A stretch of DNA of 64,000 bases, from positions 26,001 to 90,000 of the forward strand of contig JAPDFW010000095.1 in assembly GCA_028826165.1 (NCBI GenBank), read 5' to 3'. Made by a program: the position numbers and the translations under genes. Of this stretch, positions 10,756 through 23,160 are shown piece by piece. Below the pieces are notes generated by a model, which saw only the letters and a list, made by a program, of their open reading frames with translations, was not told the DNA's origin and searched no databases. Numbering within the stretch: the stretch's first letter is position 1; each line of letters begins with the position of its first letter. Source of the DNA: Anaeramoeba ignava (taxonomy: Eukaryota; Metamonada; Anaeramoebidae).

Positions 10756-12680
10756 ATGTCAGATTTTGTTCCTCCTATTTTTCTTTCTATTATAAAAAAA
10801 CCTCCTAATTTACAAATAATTAAAGATCTTTGTTCAAATCCTCAAAATTTACAAATTGAAGTTTTATCAAAATTAAAATTAAAACTAAAAACTTTCTTTT
10901 CAATTTAAATTCATTTTTTCTCTTTTTAAAAGTTTGTAAATTAATTTTTATTTTAATTTGATTATATAATTTATAATTAAAAATTAATTTATTTATTAAG
11001 AATGTAAAAAAACAATTTCATCTCTTTTTTTTAAGAAATTTCTTAATTTTTTTAAATTTAAATTTAAAATAAAAAAAAAATGGAACAAAAATAATTAGAA
11101 TCTTTCTCCACTTCATTGGGCAATTTTTCATCAAGTTGATTTCGAAATTATTAAAATTATTTGTGAAAGTGGTTTTGATTTAAATAATTTTGTAATTCAT
11201 CCATTTTAAAAAAATCAAAAATTCAAATATTAAAAATATTTCTTTTTTTTTAGAAAACTTCCGTTTTTGAATATTCATTGATTAATTATCCTTCAATTCA
11301 GATATTGAAAATATTAATTGAAAATGGAGCTTATTTCCCAAAAAATGTTTATAAAAAATTATTTATAAAAAAAAATTTATTAATTTTTGTTCCACTTTTT
11401 TTTTTTTTTTTTGAATAGATTAATCTTTTTGTTTATTGTGTTGAAAATTCTCAAAATTTTGAAGTTTTTCAATATATTTGTGAACTTGGAGGGAATATTA
11501 ATATTGTTGGAGTAATTTTAATTTTTGGAAATGATTCTTGAAATTAATCACATTTTTTTTTATATAGAAAGTATTTAAAGAAAATTATTTTTATTTTCAA
11601 AAATAAATTCAAATATTTGAAAAATTAGTTTGTAAAATCTCTTTTTTATTTTTTTTCAATATAAAAATAATAATAAAAATAAATAATAAAAATAGTTAAA
11701 TTCAGTTTTACATTCAATTTGTATTTTTGGATGTGATATTTCTTTTGCAAAAACTGCTTTAAAATATGGAGCAGATCCAAAAATGATTAATGTAATTTAA
11801 TCACAAAAAAAGTGGAACAAAAATAAAAAAATTTTTTTAATTACTTTTGTTTTTTAGTTTGTAAATATAAAATTTTAAATTTGAATTTGAATTTGAATTT
11901 TAATTTAATTTTTAGTTTGTAAATTTTCAAAAAGAATTTTCTTATAAAAAAAATAATTTTAATTCAATTTATTAGGGATTTGAACCAATTCATTATGCAA
12001 AAGATCAAGAAATGAAAGATCTCCTTTTAAATTATCATACTTTAGTTGATGATCTATTATCATTTCTTCATCAACAACAAGTCAATGATTTGATAATAAA
12101 AACAAAAGACAAAGAAATCACAGCGAATAAAACAATTTTAAAAGCAAGAATAACAGAAGAAGAAATGACAAAGTTATTGCATTTCTTTAAGAACATTAAT
12201 TCGCAAGAAGTTATGCATTATTTGGAAATTATTTATGGAGGCATTTTACCCAAAAAAGAAAATTTTGAATTTATGCATGAATTTGAACGAATTTTCCCTA
12301 ATTTTCGAAAAAATTTACTTTTTCGAAAAAATGTAGTTTTGGATATTCAAAGATTATTTTATGATGAGGAATCAAAGGATTTTGAGATTATATTTGGATC
12401 TACTTCTATTAAAGCTCATAAAGCAATTTTAGCAGCAAGAAGTGCATTGTTTCAACACATGTTTATTTCTGTGAATGATAATTCAAACAGTGTTCATGAT
12501 TATACACAAAAAGATCCCCAAATTTTTCAATATTTTCTCAAGTTTTTATATTTTGATGATATTGATTCAGATCTTCCTCAAAAATTTATTGAAGATTTGG
12601 AAGATTGTATTGATTTTTATCAATTACATCCAAATTGTTTACTTACTGAAAAATTGAATGAAATTAAAATTGAAAAATGA
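10756..12680 (+). CDS. Ankyrin-repeat BTB protein, six exons
   Basis: Exons: 10756-10860, 11099-11191, 11254-11346, 11419-11511, 11696-11791 and 11976-12680. All junctions are phase 0 with GT-AG ends (donors GTTTTA, GTAATT, GTTTAT, GTAATT, GTAATT). The protein is about 394 residues. Exons 2-5 each encode one degenerate ankyrin unit of 31-32 residues (SPLHWAIFHQVDFEIIKII, IQILKILIENGAYF, NFEVFQYICELGGNIN, AKTALKYGADPKMIN), and exon 6 opens with GFEPIHYAKDQEMKDLLL. Exon 6 ends in a BTB domain (LFYDEESKDFEIIFG ... AHKAILAARSALFQHMF ... FQYFLKFLYFDDI) closely like that of the divergent neighbour, so the two genes probably share a BTB ancestor. Likely a ubiquitin-ligase adaptor or scaffold. The first exon is short and less certain than the rest. 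Confidence 0.8.
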
Positions 12681-12774
12681 AAAAAAAAATTTTTTTTTTT
12701 AAGAATTTTTATTTCTTTGGTTAGTTCAAAATGAAAAAAAAAAAAACAAGAACTTTTTTATTTTTTATTAACAT

Positions 12775-14457
<1,683 letters not shown>

Positions 14458-14460
14458 AAA

Positions 14461-14515
14461 AAAAATGAAAAATGAAAAATGAAAAATGAAAAATGAAAAA
14501 TGAAAAAAAATTTTT
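14461..14515 (-). promoter_or_regulatory. Tandem TTTTTCA promoter-like element of the RING gene
   Basis: On the minus strand an A/T junction (AAAAAATTTTTTTT) is followed by six TTTTTCA steps that reach to within 5 bp of the ATG at 14457. Role inferred from its recurrence ahead of other genes. The rest of 14516-14688 is AT-rich spacer with no gene seen. Confidence 0.45.
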
Positions 14516-14688
14516 TGAATTTTAATTTTTATTTTTTTAATTTGAATTTAATTTTAATTTTGATTTGATTTTGATTTTAATTTCAAATTAAGCATTGCAA
14601 TTCCTTTTTGTTTTTTTTATAAAAAAATAAAATCGGAAAAAATTTTTTAATTAATAATTTATTTAAAATTTTCTATTTCTATTTATTT

Positions 14689-16807
14689 TTACCAATTTGG
14701 ATTAACTTCAAAAGTTGATTCTTCTTGAGGACCTGGAACAAATGAAGTAAAAATAACAGTAATAGGTCTTTGATTTCCAGAATATTGCATTTTCATTGGA
14801 TAATAATAATTTCCTGTATTAGTAACCCAATAATCTTTTTTTCATATTAATTTTAATTTTAATTTTAATTTTGAATTTGAATTTAATATTAATTTTAATT
14901 TTAATTTTAATTTTAATTTTAATTTTAATTTTAATTTTAATTTTAATTTTAATTTTAATTTTAATTTTAATTTTAATTTTAATTTTAATTTTAATTTTAA
15001 TTTTAATTTTAATTTTAATTTTAATTTTAATTTTAATTTAATTTTAATTTTAATTTTAATTTTAATTTTAATTTTAATTTTAATTTTAATTTTAATATTA
15101 ATTACCAGTAATCCAATGATGAGTTTCATAATCATAAGTATATGTCCATCTATCACATTCAACTCCATTAAAAACAACTTGTCCACCATAAACTGAATCT
15201 TCAGGAACTGCAAAAGGTCTCATCTTTAAATATTGATTTTGATTTTGATTTGAATTTATTTTTGAATTTGATTTGATTTTGATTTGAATTTGATTTGATT
15301 TTGAATTTGATTTGATTTGGATTTGAATTTGATTTGAATTTGATTTGAATTTAATTTGAATTTAATTTGAATTTAATTTGAATTTGATTTAAATTTAATT
15401 TGAATTTGATTTAAATTTATTTTTAATTTGAATTTGAATTTAATTTGAATTTGAATTTGATTTGAATTTGATTTGAATTTGATTTGAATTTGATTTGAAT
15501 TTGATTTGAATTTGATTTAAATTTATTTTTAATTTGAATTTGATTTTGATTTTAATTTGAATTTGATTTGAATTTGATTTGAATTTGATTTGAATTTGAA
15601 TTTGATTTAAATTTATTTTTAATTTGAATTTAATTTGAATTTGATTTGAATTTGAATTTAATTTGATTTGAATTTGATTTGAATTTGATTTGAATTTGAT
15701 TTGAATTTGATTTGAATTTGATTTGATTTGAATTTGATTTGAATTTGATTTGAATTTGATTTGATTTAATTTGAATTTGATTTAATTTGATTTTAATTTA
15801 ATTTGGATTTAATTTGAATTTAATTTGAATTTAATTTAATTTGATTTGAATTTAATTTGAATTTAATTTGAATTTGAATTTAATTTGAATTTGAATTTAA
15901 TTTGGATTTAATTTGAATTTGAATTTGATTTGAATTTGAATTTGATTTGAATTTTGATATGATTTTTTACAGGAGGAACTAAATAATCAACTGTACAAGA
16001 ATAATCATATTCTTTTGTGACAAAATAAGCTTTTAAAGTATCATAATTTGCAAGATCCACTTGATATTTATGTTCAGTTGGTAAATGATAATCCTCTCTT
16101 TATCAATTTTGATTTTGAAATTGAAATTGAATTTGATTTTGATTTTGATTTTGATTTTGATTTTGATTTTGATTTTGATTTTGATTTTGATTTTGATTTT
16201 GATTTTGATTTTGATTTTGATTTTGATATTGAATTTGATTTTGATTTTGAAATTAAATTTTGATTTTGATTTTGATTTATTTTGATTTTGATTTTGATTT
16301 TGATTTTGATTTTGATTTATATTTTGATTTATATTTTTATTTATATTTTGATTTATATTTTGATTTTGATTTTGATTTTGATTTTTGATTTTGATTTTGA
16401 TTTTGATTTTGATTTTGATTTTGATTTTGATTTTGAAATTAAATTTTGATTTTGATTTTGATTTTTATTTTGATTTTTATTTTGATTTTTATTTTGATTT
16501 TGATTTTGATTTTGGTTTTTATTTTAATTTTGATTTTGATTTGTAATTTAATTTACCTTGATCTTCCTTGTCCAATATTCATGTCCCACCACCATTGTGA
16601 ATAATACTTTTTATTTATAAATTTTAATTTATTTTTAATTTATTTTTTAATTTATTTTTTAATTCAAATTTTTACCTGTTCTTGTGTATCATCATAACTA
16701 CAATTCATTTTTGCCATAAATTGTTGAGGAAATGTTGGAGGAGTAATTGAAAAAACAAAAGAAAAGAAAAAACAAAATGAAAAGAAAAAGAATTTAAAAG
16801 AATTCAT
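14689..16807 (-). CDS. Small secreted protein of unknown function, five exons
   Basis: Exons: 16807-16676, 16606-16557, 16097-15971, 15223-15106 and 14834-14689. All are GT-AG with consistent phases, giving about 190 residues. The N-terminus is a clear signal peptide (MNSFKFFFFSFCFFFSFVFS). The mature part contains YYSQWWWDMNIGQGRSREDY, a Tyr-rich middle with YSCTVDYLVPP, then GVECDRWTYTYDYETHHWIT and a Gly/Tyr-rich end with ITVIFTSFVPGPQEESTFEV. Three cysteines remain after cleavage. The aromatic, beta-rich pattern faintly recalls secreted ependymin-like or protease-associated N-terminal domains of amoebae, but I do not recognise the family. Four introns interrupt a coding length of only 573 bp, three of them swollen by simple repeats, so the gene spans over 2.1 kb. 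Confidence 0.7.
14835..15105. repeat. (TTTTAA)n hexanucleotide repeat, intron 4 of the secreted-protein gene
   Basis: Nearly the entire 271-bp intron is TTTTAA units, with TTTTGAATTTGAA variants at one end. It is bounded by GTAATT and AAAAAG on the minus strand. Confidence 0.9.
15224..15970. repeat. TTTGAATTTGA-type repeat, intron 3 of the secreted-protein gene
   Basis: The 747-bp intron alternates GAATTTGATTT, GAATTTAATTT and AAATTTATTTTTAATTT units with higher-order repeats of about 60-75 bp. Confidence 0.9.
16098..16556. repeat. (TTTTGA)n hexanucleotide repeat, intron 2 of the secreted-protein gene
   Basis: The 459-bp intron is dominated by TTTTGA units with blocks of TTTATATTTTGA and TTTTTATTTTGA. 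It differs from the units in introns 3 and 4 of the same gene. Confidence 0.9.
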
Positions 16808-16824
16808 TCAATGAAAAAATTAAA

Positions 16825-16856
16825 AAAAAAAATGAAAAAATTTTTTCATTTTTTTT
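16825..16856. promoter_or_regulatory. Perfect 32-bp palindrome in divergent promoter
   Basis: Sixteen-base arms (AAAAAAAATGAAAAAA and its complement) meet at 16840/16841, in the 77 bp between the secreted-protein gene (-) and the 7TM gene (+). The core matches that at 10701-10724. Confidence 0.55.
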
Positions 16857-16884
16857 CTTTTTTCTTTTTTTAAAAAAAAAATAA

Positions 16885-19800
16885 ATGAATCCAACTTATT
16901 CAATCCCACTTTTCTTAATTTCTTTTTTGTGTTTAATTTTATTCATCATTTGTGTTGTTCGTTGGTCACTTTTATTATCAAGAACAAAACAATTAGTTCA
17001 TCAAAAAGTAAAAATAAAATTTAAAACAAAATTTAAAACAAAATTTAAATTCAAAATTTAAAATAAAAATTAAATTCAAATTTAAAACAAAATTTTTTCG
17101 GTTTTTTTGAATTGATTTTCTTTTAAGATTTTCTTTATTTTGGCTTCTATTTTTTCTATTACAAGATCAATTTTTTTTCTTGTTGCAGGTTTTTCTTCTA
17201 AAAAATATATTTTTGATGAACAAATTTATCTTATTATAGATACTTTGGAATTGGGTGTTTTAATTTCTGCTTTTCTTCTTCTTATTTTTTCTTTGTAATT
17301 TGCTTATTTGTTTAATTTTAATTCAAATTATAATTTAATCTCAAATTTTAACTTCAAAACAAAATTAAAGTCTTAAAATGTTATTAAAATACAAAAATTT
17401 AAAATGACGAATTAATTTCAAAATATTTACAAAATATTTATATTATTTATAATATGAGAGATTCGAGGCACAAAAAAATAAATAAAAAAAAAAGCCTTTG
17501 AAAGCCTTTCATGCCCCAAAAATTATTCTATTCTCAATTAAATTTTTTTTTTCCTATAATTTTAATAAAAGATCTTATTTAAATTTTTTTTTTCCTATAA
17601 TTTTAATAAAAGATCTTATTAAATTTTTTTTTCCTATAATTTTAATAAAAGATCTTATTTAATTTTTTTTTTCCTGAATTTGAATTTAAAAGAAAAATTT
17701 TTGCTTGTTTTGATCCATTTTTCCTTTTCTTTTTTTTTTTGAAATGTCACTTTTTTTTGTTACTTTTTCAAACAAATTTGCGCTTTTTCAAGTTGAAAAA
17801 ATAATCAATTTCAAAAATTTCCGGAAAGAAATTTCGTTCATCTTTTCTTTGAGGAATGAAATAAAATCATTCTACTATTTCTTTCTCCAAAAGAAAATTG
17901 AAATCAAAAATAATTCGAGTTTGGAAATCTTTGTTGGTTTGGTCAAGAAGAAACATGAGGATTTAGAAGTTTATGGAAATATTGGGGTTTTACACATAAA
18001 TTATGAATCAAAGATTAAAAACCTAAAAAGGAAGTAAATGGAACAGTAAAGCAATTTATCCACAAGAATTCATTTCTTACTTTGAATGAGACCAATTTTT
18101 CTGTATATTGCTCAATATGCGATAAAAGAACTCCAAGGAATCTCTAAATGGAAAATTCAAAGACATTGTAGGTCACAACATCATCGCCTTCTTATTCCTT
18201 TGAATTTACAGCAACAGAAGAATGAAGGAAGATGCAAACTTTGATTCAAAAGAATCAGCCTTACTTAGAATCCTAGAACATTTACAAACGTTCTCAAACA
18301 CAGATTTTTATTCCAGGAAAGAAATTCCAACTTATAGAACAGGCCTCTCTAAAAAAAGGATTTTCAAGCAAATATCTGATTCATTACCCAATGTAGATTA
18401 TAGAAAATTTTGCTTTTATTCGAGTCATTATTTCTGTTTGAAACACAATACACCAATTTTCTTCCAATGTGAAAGTGTGCAAATCCTAATCCTCAAAAAG
18501 TGGCGAATCACAGAAATAAAGTTCAAATGATGAGAAATTTCTTTAAAGATGAAGTACAAGATCCCACAAAACTAGTTATTATTTTAGATTTCGGAGAGAA
18601 CATACAAGAATATCGAGATGAGTGGAATACTCAAGAATTTTACATCAAAAATTCATGGGTTATCTTCAATATATGTTTAATTCAAGGAACTGAATTTGAA
18701 TATTACGATTATATCTCAGAAGAGAAAAGCAAAGTAATGTTATAGAATTTAGAATTTAGAATTTACAAAAAAAACTTAAAAAAATCTTAATTTTGTTTTA
18801 GGATTCGGTATTTGTGATGGAATCTTTAGGAAAATTTGCACAAATTTTAGATCAAAAACAACGAAAAAAAAAACTAAATTCTTATGAAAGCATTTCAATT
18901 TTTAGTGACGGAGGATCTAGTCTCAAAAATAATTTGGTGATTCCAACAATAATTCAACTCTTCTCTTCTAATTTTAAGAAAATTACCATTGGATATTTTC
19001 TCACAAATCATGGTAAAAATTACAGTGATGCCCATTTCGGCAATATTTCAAGAAATAGATCAAGCTTTGGGAATATAAGAACAATTGAAGAGTTAGATAA
19101 TTATCTGAAAACTCTGAAGAACACTTTTCCAACAATTATGTCAGTTGACCGTTCGATTAAATATTCCTACACACAAGGAATTCCATATCTGAAAAAAACT
19201 CATTTATTTTTTTATGATAAAGGTCATTTTGAAGCCTGGTTTAATCCCCAAAGAAGAGGACGTAAAAGAAGAATTCCAATAATCAAGAAGATTCAAATTT
19301 ATGATAAAGATTTAGCCAATCATAATTTTCAGATTCAAGATGTGAATGAAAAAAATCACTCAAAATTAATACAGCCAATATCTCAAAATCTTCCAATTTC
19401 AAGAAAGGAGAACGAAAAGGAGGTTGATAATCAACAAAAAGAAGAAAACCAAAAGCGACCATTTCTGAGCCAAAAAATTACAAAAAGCAAGAAAAGAAAA
19501 AATCAAATGATAGAAATTTATAACGAAAATCAACAAATTGAAAAGAAAAACAAATCTAACAAGATTCCTGAATTAGAAATTCAGAATTTACTTCCCTTAA
19601 ACCAAAATTTGAATAGAGAAAACCAGGTAAAACTAAAAAAAAGAAAATATTTTCTTTTGTGTGCTTCTCTTTCTGATTTTCTTTGAATATTGTGTTTTAT
19701 AGGTAATTCAAACAATCCCCAACTCTGGAAATTCATGTTATATCGCATCAATTGTCCAGATTTTGATCAGGACATCAGCTCGAAACCTTCTTCCTTTAGG

Positions 19801-22800
19801 AGATATCTCAGAAAAATTATGGGATATTTTTAATTCAAAGCAAAGATATATAGAAGTCCAAGATTTGAGAAAGGAAGTAGGTAAGCATTTTGTCAATTTT
19901 GATAATTTGAACCAACAAGATCTACACGAATTTTTTATTAATTTATTCGAATTATTGGACAAGGAAACAATTTTAGATATTCCAGATAAAGATGATCTTT
20001 TGTATCATGCCTTTGATTTATGGAATAAAACTATTTTGAATGATTTTTGTATTCGCTTAATTCAAAAAGTGAAATGCTTGGAATGTAAACATTTTTCCTT
20101 TAGTTTTCCTCAAGAAACAGGTATACTGCTAAGTTTAGAAAGTGAAAAAGATTGTAACTTAATAGAATTGCTCAATTCATTTTTCTCAAAAAATTACTTT
20201 GATGAAAACAATCTCCTATTTTGTGAACATTGTCAAAAAAAAGTTCAAAGTTCTTTCCAATTTTTTTTAATTCATATTCCCAAATTTTTCATGATATTTG
20301 TCAAAAGAAGCTTCTATGATCCAATTTTGAAGGAAGAAAGAAAAAATATGGCAAGAATACAAGTTCCAAGAAAGATTCAACTTAATAATTTTTTATTCTC
20401 TCCTTCTAGTTCTATGTCAAACTCATTGTCATTTTGGGGATCAATTCATCACCAAGGAGAAGAACAAGAAGCAAAAGGAGGTCATTTCTGGACTGAAGTG
20501 AAAGATGAAAGAAATGCTGGAGATTTTCAAGTTTTTGATGATTCGACAACTTTGACTATTCCTAATCCTTGCCGGAAATCGAATTCATATGTCTTGATGA
20601 CATATAAAAGAGATGATAAGTAAATATTCCATTCAAATTCAACTAATCTCTTTTTTCTTTGATTGATTTTTCTTGATTGATTTTTTTTGATTGATTTTTT
20701 TTGATTGATTTTTTTTGATTGATTTTTCTTGATTGATTTTTTTTGATTGATTTTTTTTGATTGATTTTTTTTGATTGATTTTTCAAAAAATAAAAATTTC
20801 CCCATTAGCCTTTTGCGGCCTCAAATTTTCAGGTTTCACAAAAGAATTTTTAATTTATTTTTCAATAAAAAGGGGAATTTTTTTTTAAATATTTTGAGAT
20901 GTTTTTGCCTCTCCCTTTCTCTCATATTTATATTATTTATATTATTTATATTATATTTACAATATTTATATTATTTATATTATATTTATAATATTTATAT
21001 TATTTATATTATTTATAAAATATTTATAAAATATTTATATTATTTATATTATATATATTATTTATATTATTTATAATATTTATAAATTATTTATATTATT
21101 TATATTATTTATATTATATATAATATTTATTATTATTTTATATTATTTTATATTATTTATAATATTTATAAAAATTATTATATATTTTTATTATTTTTAT
21201 ATTATTTTTATATTATTTATAAAAATATTTATAATATTCAAATTATTTATATTATTTATAATATTTATATTTATATTATTTTATATTATTTACAAAAATA
21301 TTTATATTATTTTATATTTTATTATTTATTTATATTATTTTTATATTTATTTTATAATATTTATAATATTTATAATATTTATATTATTTATATTATTTAT
21401 AATATTTATAATATTTTATATTATTTTTATATTATTTTATATTATTTTTACAAAAATATTTTATATTATTTATATTATTTATAAAATATTTATATTATTT
21501 TATAAAAATATTTTATATTATTTATAAAAATATTTATATTATTTATATTATTTATAAATTATTTATATTATTTATAGGTGTTTATATTATTTATAAATTA
21601 TTTATATTATTTATAAATTATTTATATTTTTTATATTATATTTACAAAATATTTTATATTATATTTTATATTATTTATATTATTTTATATTATTTATATT
21701 ATTTATAATATTTATATTATTTTATAATATATTATATTTTATTTTATTTATATAATATTTTATGTTTATTTATATATTATTTATATTTATTTTATTTATT
21801 TTATATATATTTATTTATATTTATATCATTTTATAAAAATTTTTATATTTATTTATATTATTTTTATATTGTTTATATTGTTTTAATATTTTTATATATG
21901 TTTATATTATTTATGTTATTTTATTTATATTATTTATTTTATATTATTTTATATTATTTATATATTTTACATTTTTTAATTTTATAAAATATTTTATTAT
22001 TTATTTTTATATTATTTTATAATATTTATATTATTTATATTATTTAAATTATTTAAATGATTATTTATATTATTATTTATATTATTTGTAATATTATTTA
22101 TATTATTTATAAAATATTTTATATTATTTATATTATTTATATTATTTATGTATTTATATTATTTATATTATTTATATTATTTATATTATTTATATTATTT
22201 ATATTATTTATATTATTTATATTATTTATATTATTTACAAAATATTTATATTATTTATATTATTTACAAAATATTTATATTATTTATATTATTTATAAAA
22301 TATTTATATTATTTATAAAATATTTATATTATTTATAATATTTTAAAAAATCAAGACACAAACATTTTAGTACACAAGAATTATATGAGACACAAAAGAA
22401 AAAATTAATAATATTCTTTACTATAGCAGATACAATTATGATAGGAACTGATATAGCAATTTCATTTATAACTGCAGGTGGAAGAATGATTCTTCTTGCA
22501 GCTGAATTTCTATTAATAGGATTTGGTTTATTAATTTATAGTAGCAAATTTCGAAAAAAAGCACATGAATCACAAATTTTTTTTAGAGTTCTTTTAATTT
22601 GCACAATTCTTTTTATAATTAGAGTTCCTATTTCCCTTTTTTTGGATGAAGATGAAGCTAATCTTCACTATTCTCTTTATTCTACTTCTATAGTTGTTTG
22701 TGTTTTAATCACTGAAATTATCCCTGTTTGTTTGATTATCTTTTATATTTTTATCATTCCAATTAAAACTGGTAATTTTCAAATTTTAAATTATTTTTCT

Positions 22801-22928
22801 ATTTATTTTTCTAATTAAATTTTTAACTTTGTTTTTTATATATAAAAGCTCCTTTTGAAACTTTTCCTTTGATTAATACAGAAATTTACAAAAAAAATTC
22901 CCAACAATTTGAAAAAGAAGTTTTTTAA
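16885..22928 (+). CDS. Seven-transmembrane family protein, four exons, with nested transposon
   Basis: Exons: 16885-17007, 17128-17294, 22371-22771 and 22849-22928; about 256 residues. Exon sizes and phases (0, 2, 1) match those of the seven minus-strand relatives at 23-36 kb. Exon 1 is TM1 ending WSLLLSRTKQLVHQK. Exon 2 gives TM2 and TM3 (IFFILASIFSITRSIFFLVA). Exon 3 gives TM4 to TM7, with FGLLIYSSKF, FIIRVPISLF and ITEIIPVCLIIFYIF. Exon 4 is a short hydrophilic tail ending KEVF. The topology and an Arg after TM2 loosely recall TOM1/THH1-type or GPCR-like proteins; ligand and function are unknown. Intron 3 is about 5.1 kb: AT repeat plus an inserted element carrying its own gene. Splice phase across it is intact, so the gene may still work. 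Confidence 0.7.
17530..17680. repeat. Subterminal tandem repeat, about 37 bp x 3.5
   Basis: Copies of a unit containing TCCTATAATTTTAATAAAAG and ATCTTATT, each preceded by a T-run, lie just inside the left end of the element, 60-100 bp before its gene. Transposase-binding subterminal repeats often have this position; that role is inference. Confidence 0.75.
17744..20623 (+). CDS. Element gene: DDE-like transposase fused to ubiquitin-specific protease
   Basis: The 3' two thirds is well supported: 18485-18733, 18802-19626 and 19703-20623, joined by two GT-AG introns in phase 0 (18734-18801, 19627-19702). Its first half has KLVIILDFGENIQ, then SIFSDGGSSLKNN and YFLTNHGKNYSDAHFG. These Asp-containing blocks look like the RNase H/DDE core of transposon-derived proteins (D-F-x-E-N ... 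S-D-G ... H-G-K). A basic linker with RRGRKRR and SKKRKN follows. The C-terminal 300 residues are a USP (peptidase C19): Cys box NSGNSCYIASIVQIL, CLEC and CEHC zinc pairs, FFMIFVKR, and His box GGHFWTEV. The 5' part (17744-18500) contains a possible zinc finger (YCSICDKRTPRNL ... RHCRSQHH), but its frame changes three or four times without clear introns. So the N-terminus may be decayed or misassembled. The USP core residues look intact. Confidence 0.6.
20650..20785. repeat. TTGATTGATTTTTT tandem repeat after the USP stop
   Basis: About nine copies of a 14-bp unit (GATTGATTTTTTTT or GATTGATTTTTCTT) lie just downstream of the element's gene. Seen directly; function unknown. The 20786-20929 stretch beyond it holds no gene. 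Confidence 0.85.
20930..22345. repeat. TTTATATTA-type repeat, right part of the 7TM intron 3
   Basis: About 1.4 kb made of ATTTATATT, ATTTATAAA and ATTTTATATT units. A 40-bp stretch of the same repeat occurs on the other side of the element at 17410-17450. The original intron was therefore a repeat-filled one, later split by the insertion. Confidence 0.9.
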
Positions 22929-23160
22929 AATTTACTTTTTTTTTTGATGTGCTTTTTTTTTAATTATTTTTTTTTTGTTTTTAAAAGAAATATTTTTCCA
23001 ACAAAAAAAAAGTTAAATCCAAAATTTTTAATAACAGAATATCTTTAAAATCAAAAATTATTTTCTTTTTCTTTTTCTTTTTCTTTTTAAAAAAATTTTT
23101 TTCATTAAATTTGAATATATAAAAAAAAAAGTGGAATTTGGGAAAAAAATATTTTTTTTT
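22929..23160. other. Convergent intergenic spacer, no gene seen
   Basis: AT-rich 3' flanks of the plus-strand 7TM gene and the first minus-strand copy. Poly-T and TTTTTC runs occur, but no coding similarity. Confidence 0.6.

Larger units (their letters stand above)
17451..20929 (+). mobile_element. DNA transposon-like element with TIRs, inserted in a 7TM-gene intron
   Basis: The left end reads AATATGAGAGATTCGAGGCA and the reversed right end AATATGAGAGAAAGGGAG then AGGCAAAAAC. That is 11 identical terminal bases plus a shared GAGGCA, i.e. short imperfect inverted repeats. Inside are subterminal tandem repeats (17530-17680 and 20650-20785) and one sense-strand gene (17744-20623). Both flanks are TTATATTATTTAT microsatellite, so a target-site duplication cannot be told from the repeat itself. 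The element is less AT-extreme than its flanks. Confidence 0.6.

Noticed and set aside
20527-20805. Minus-strand open frame with repeated Lys-Ser-Ile-Lys-Lys-Asn-Gln
   Set aside because: Reading of the TTGATTGATTTTTT repeat antisense to the USP gene; no independent support.
17410-20960. Target-site duplication TTATATTATTTAT flanking the element
   Set aside because: The identical 13 bases on both sides are also the unit of the surrounding microsatellite, so the match is not evidence of duplication.
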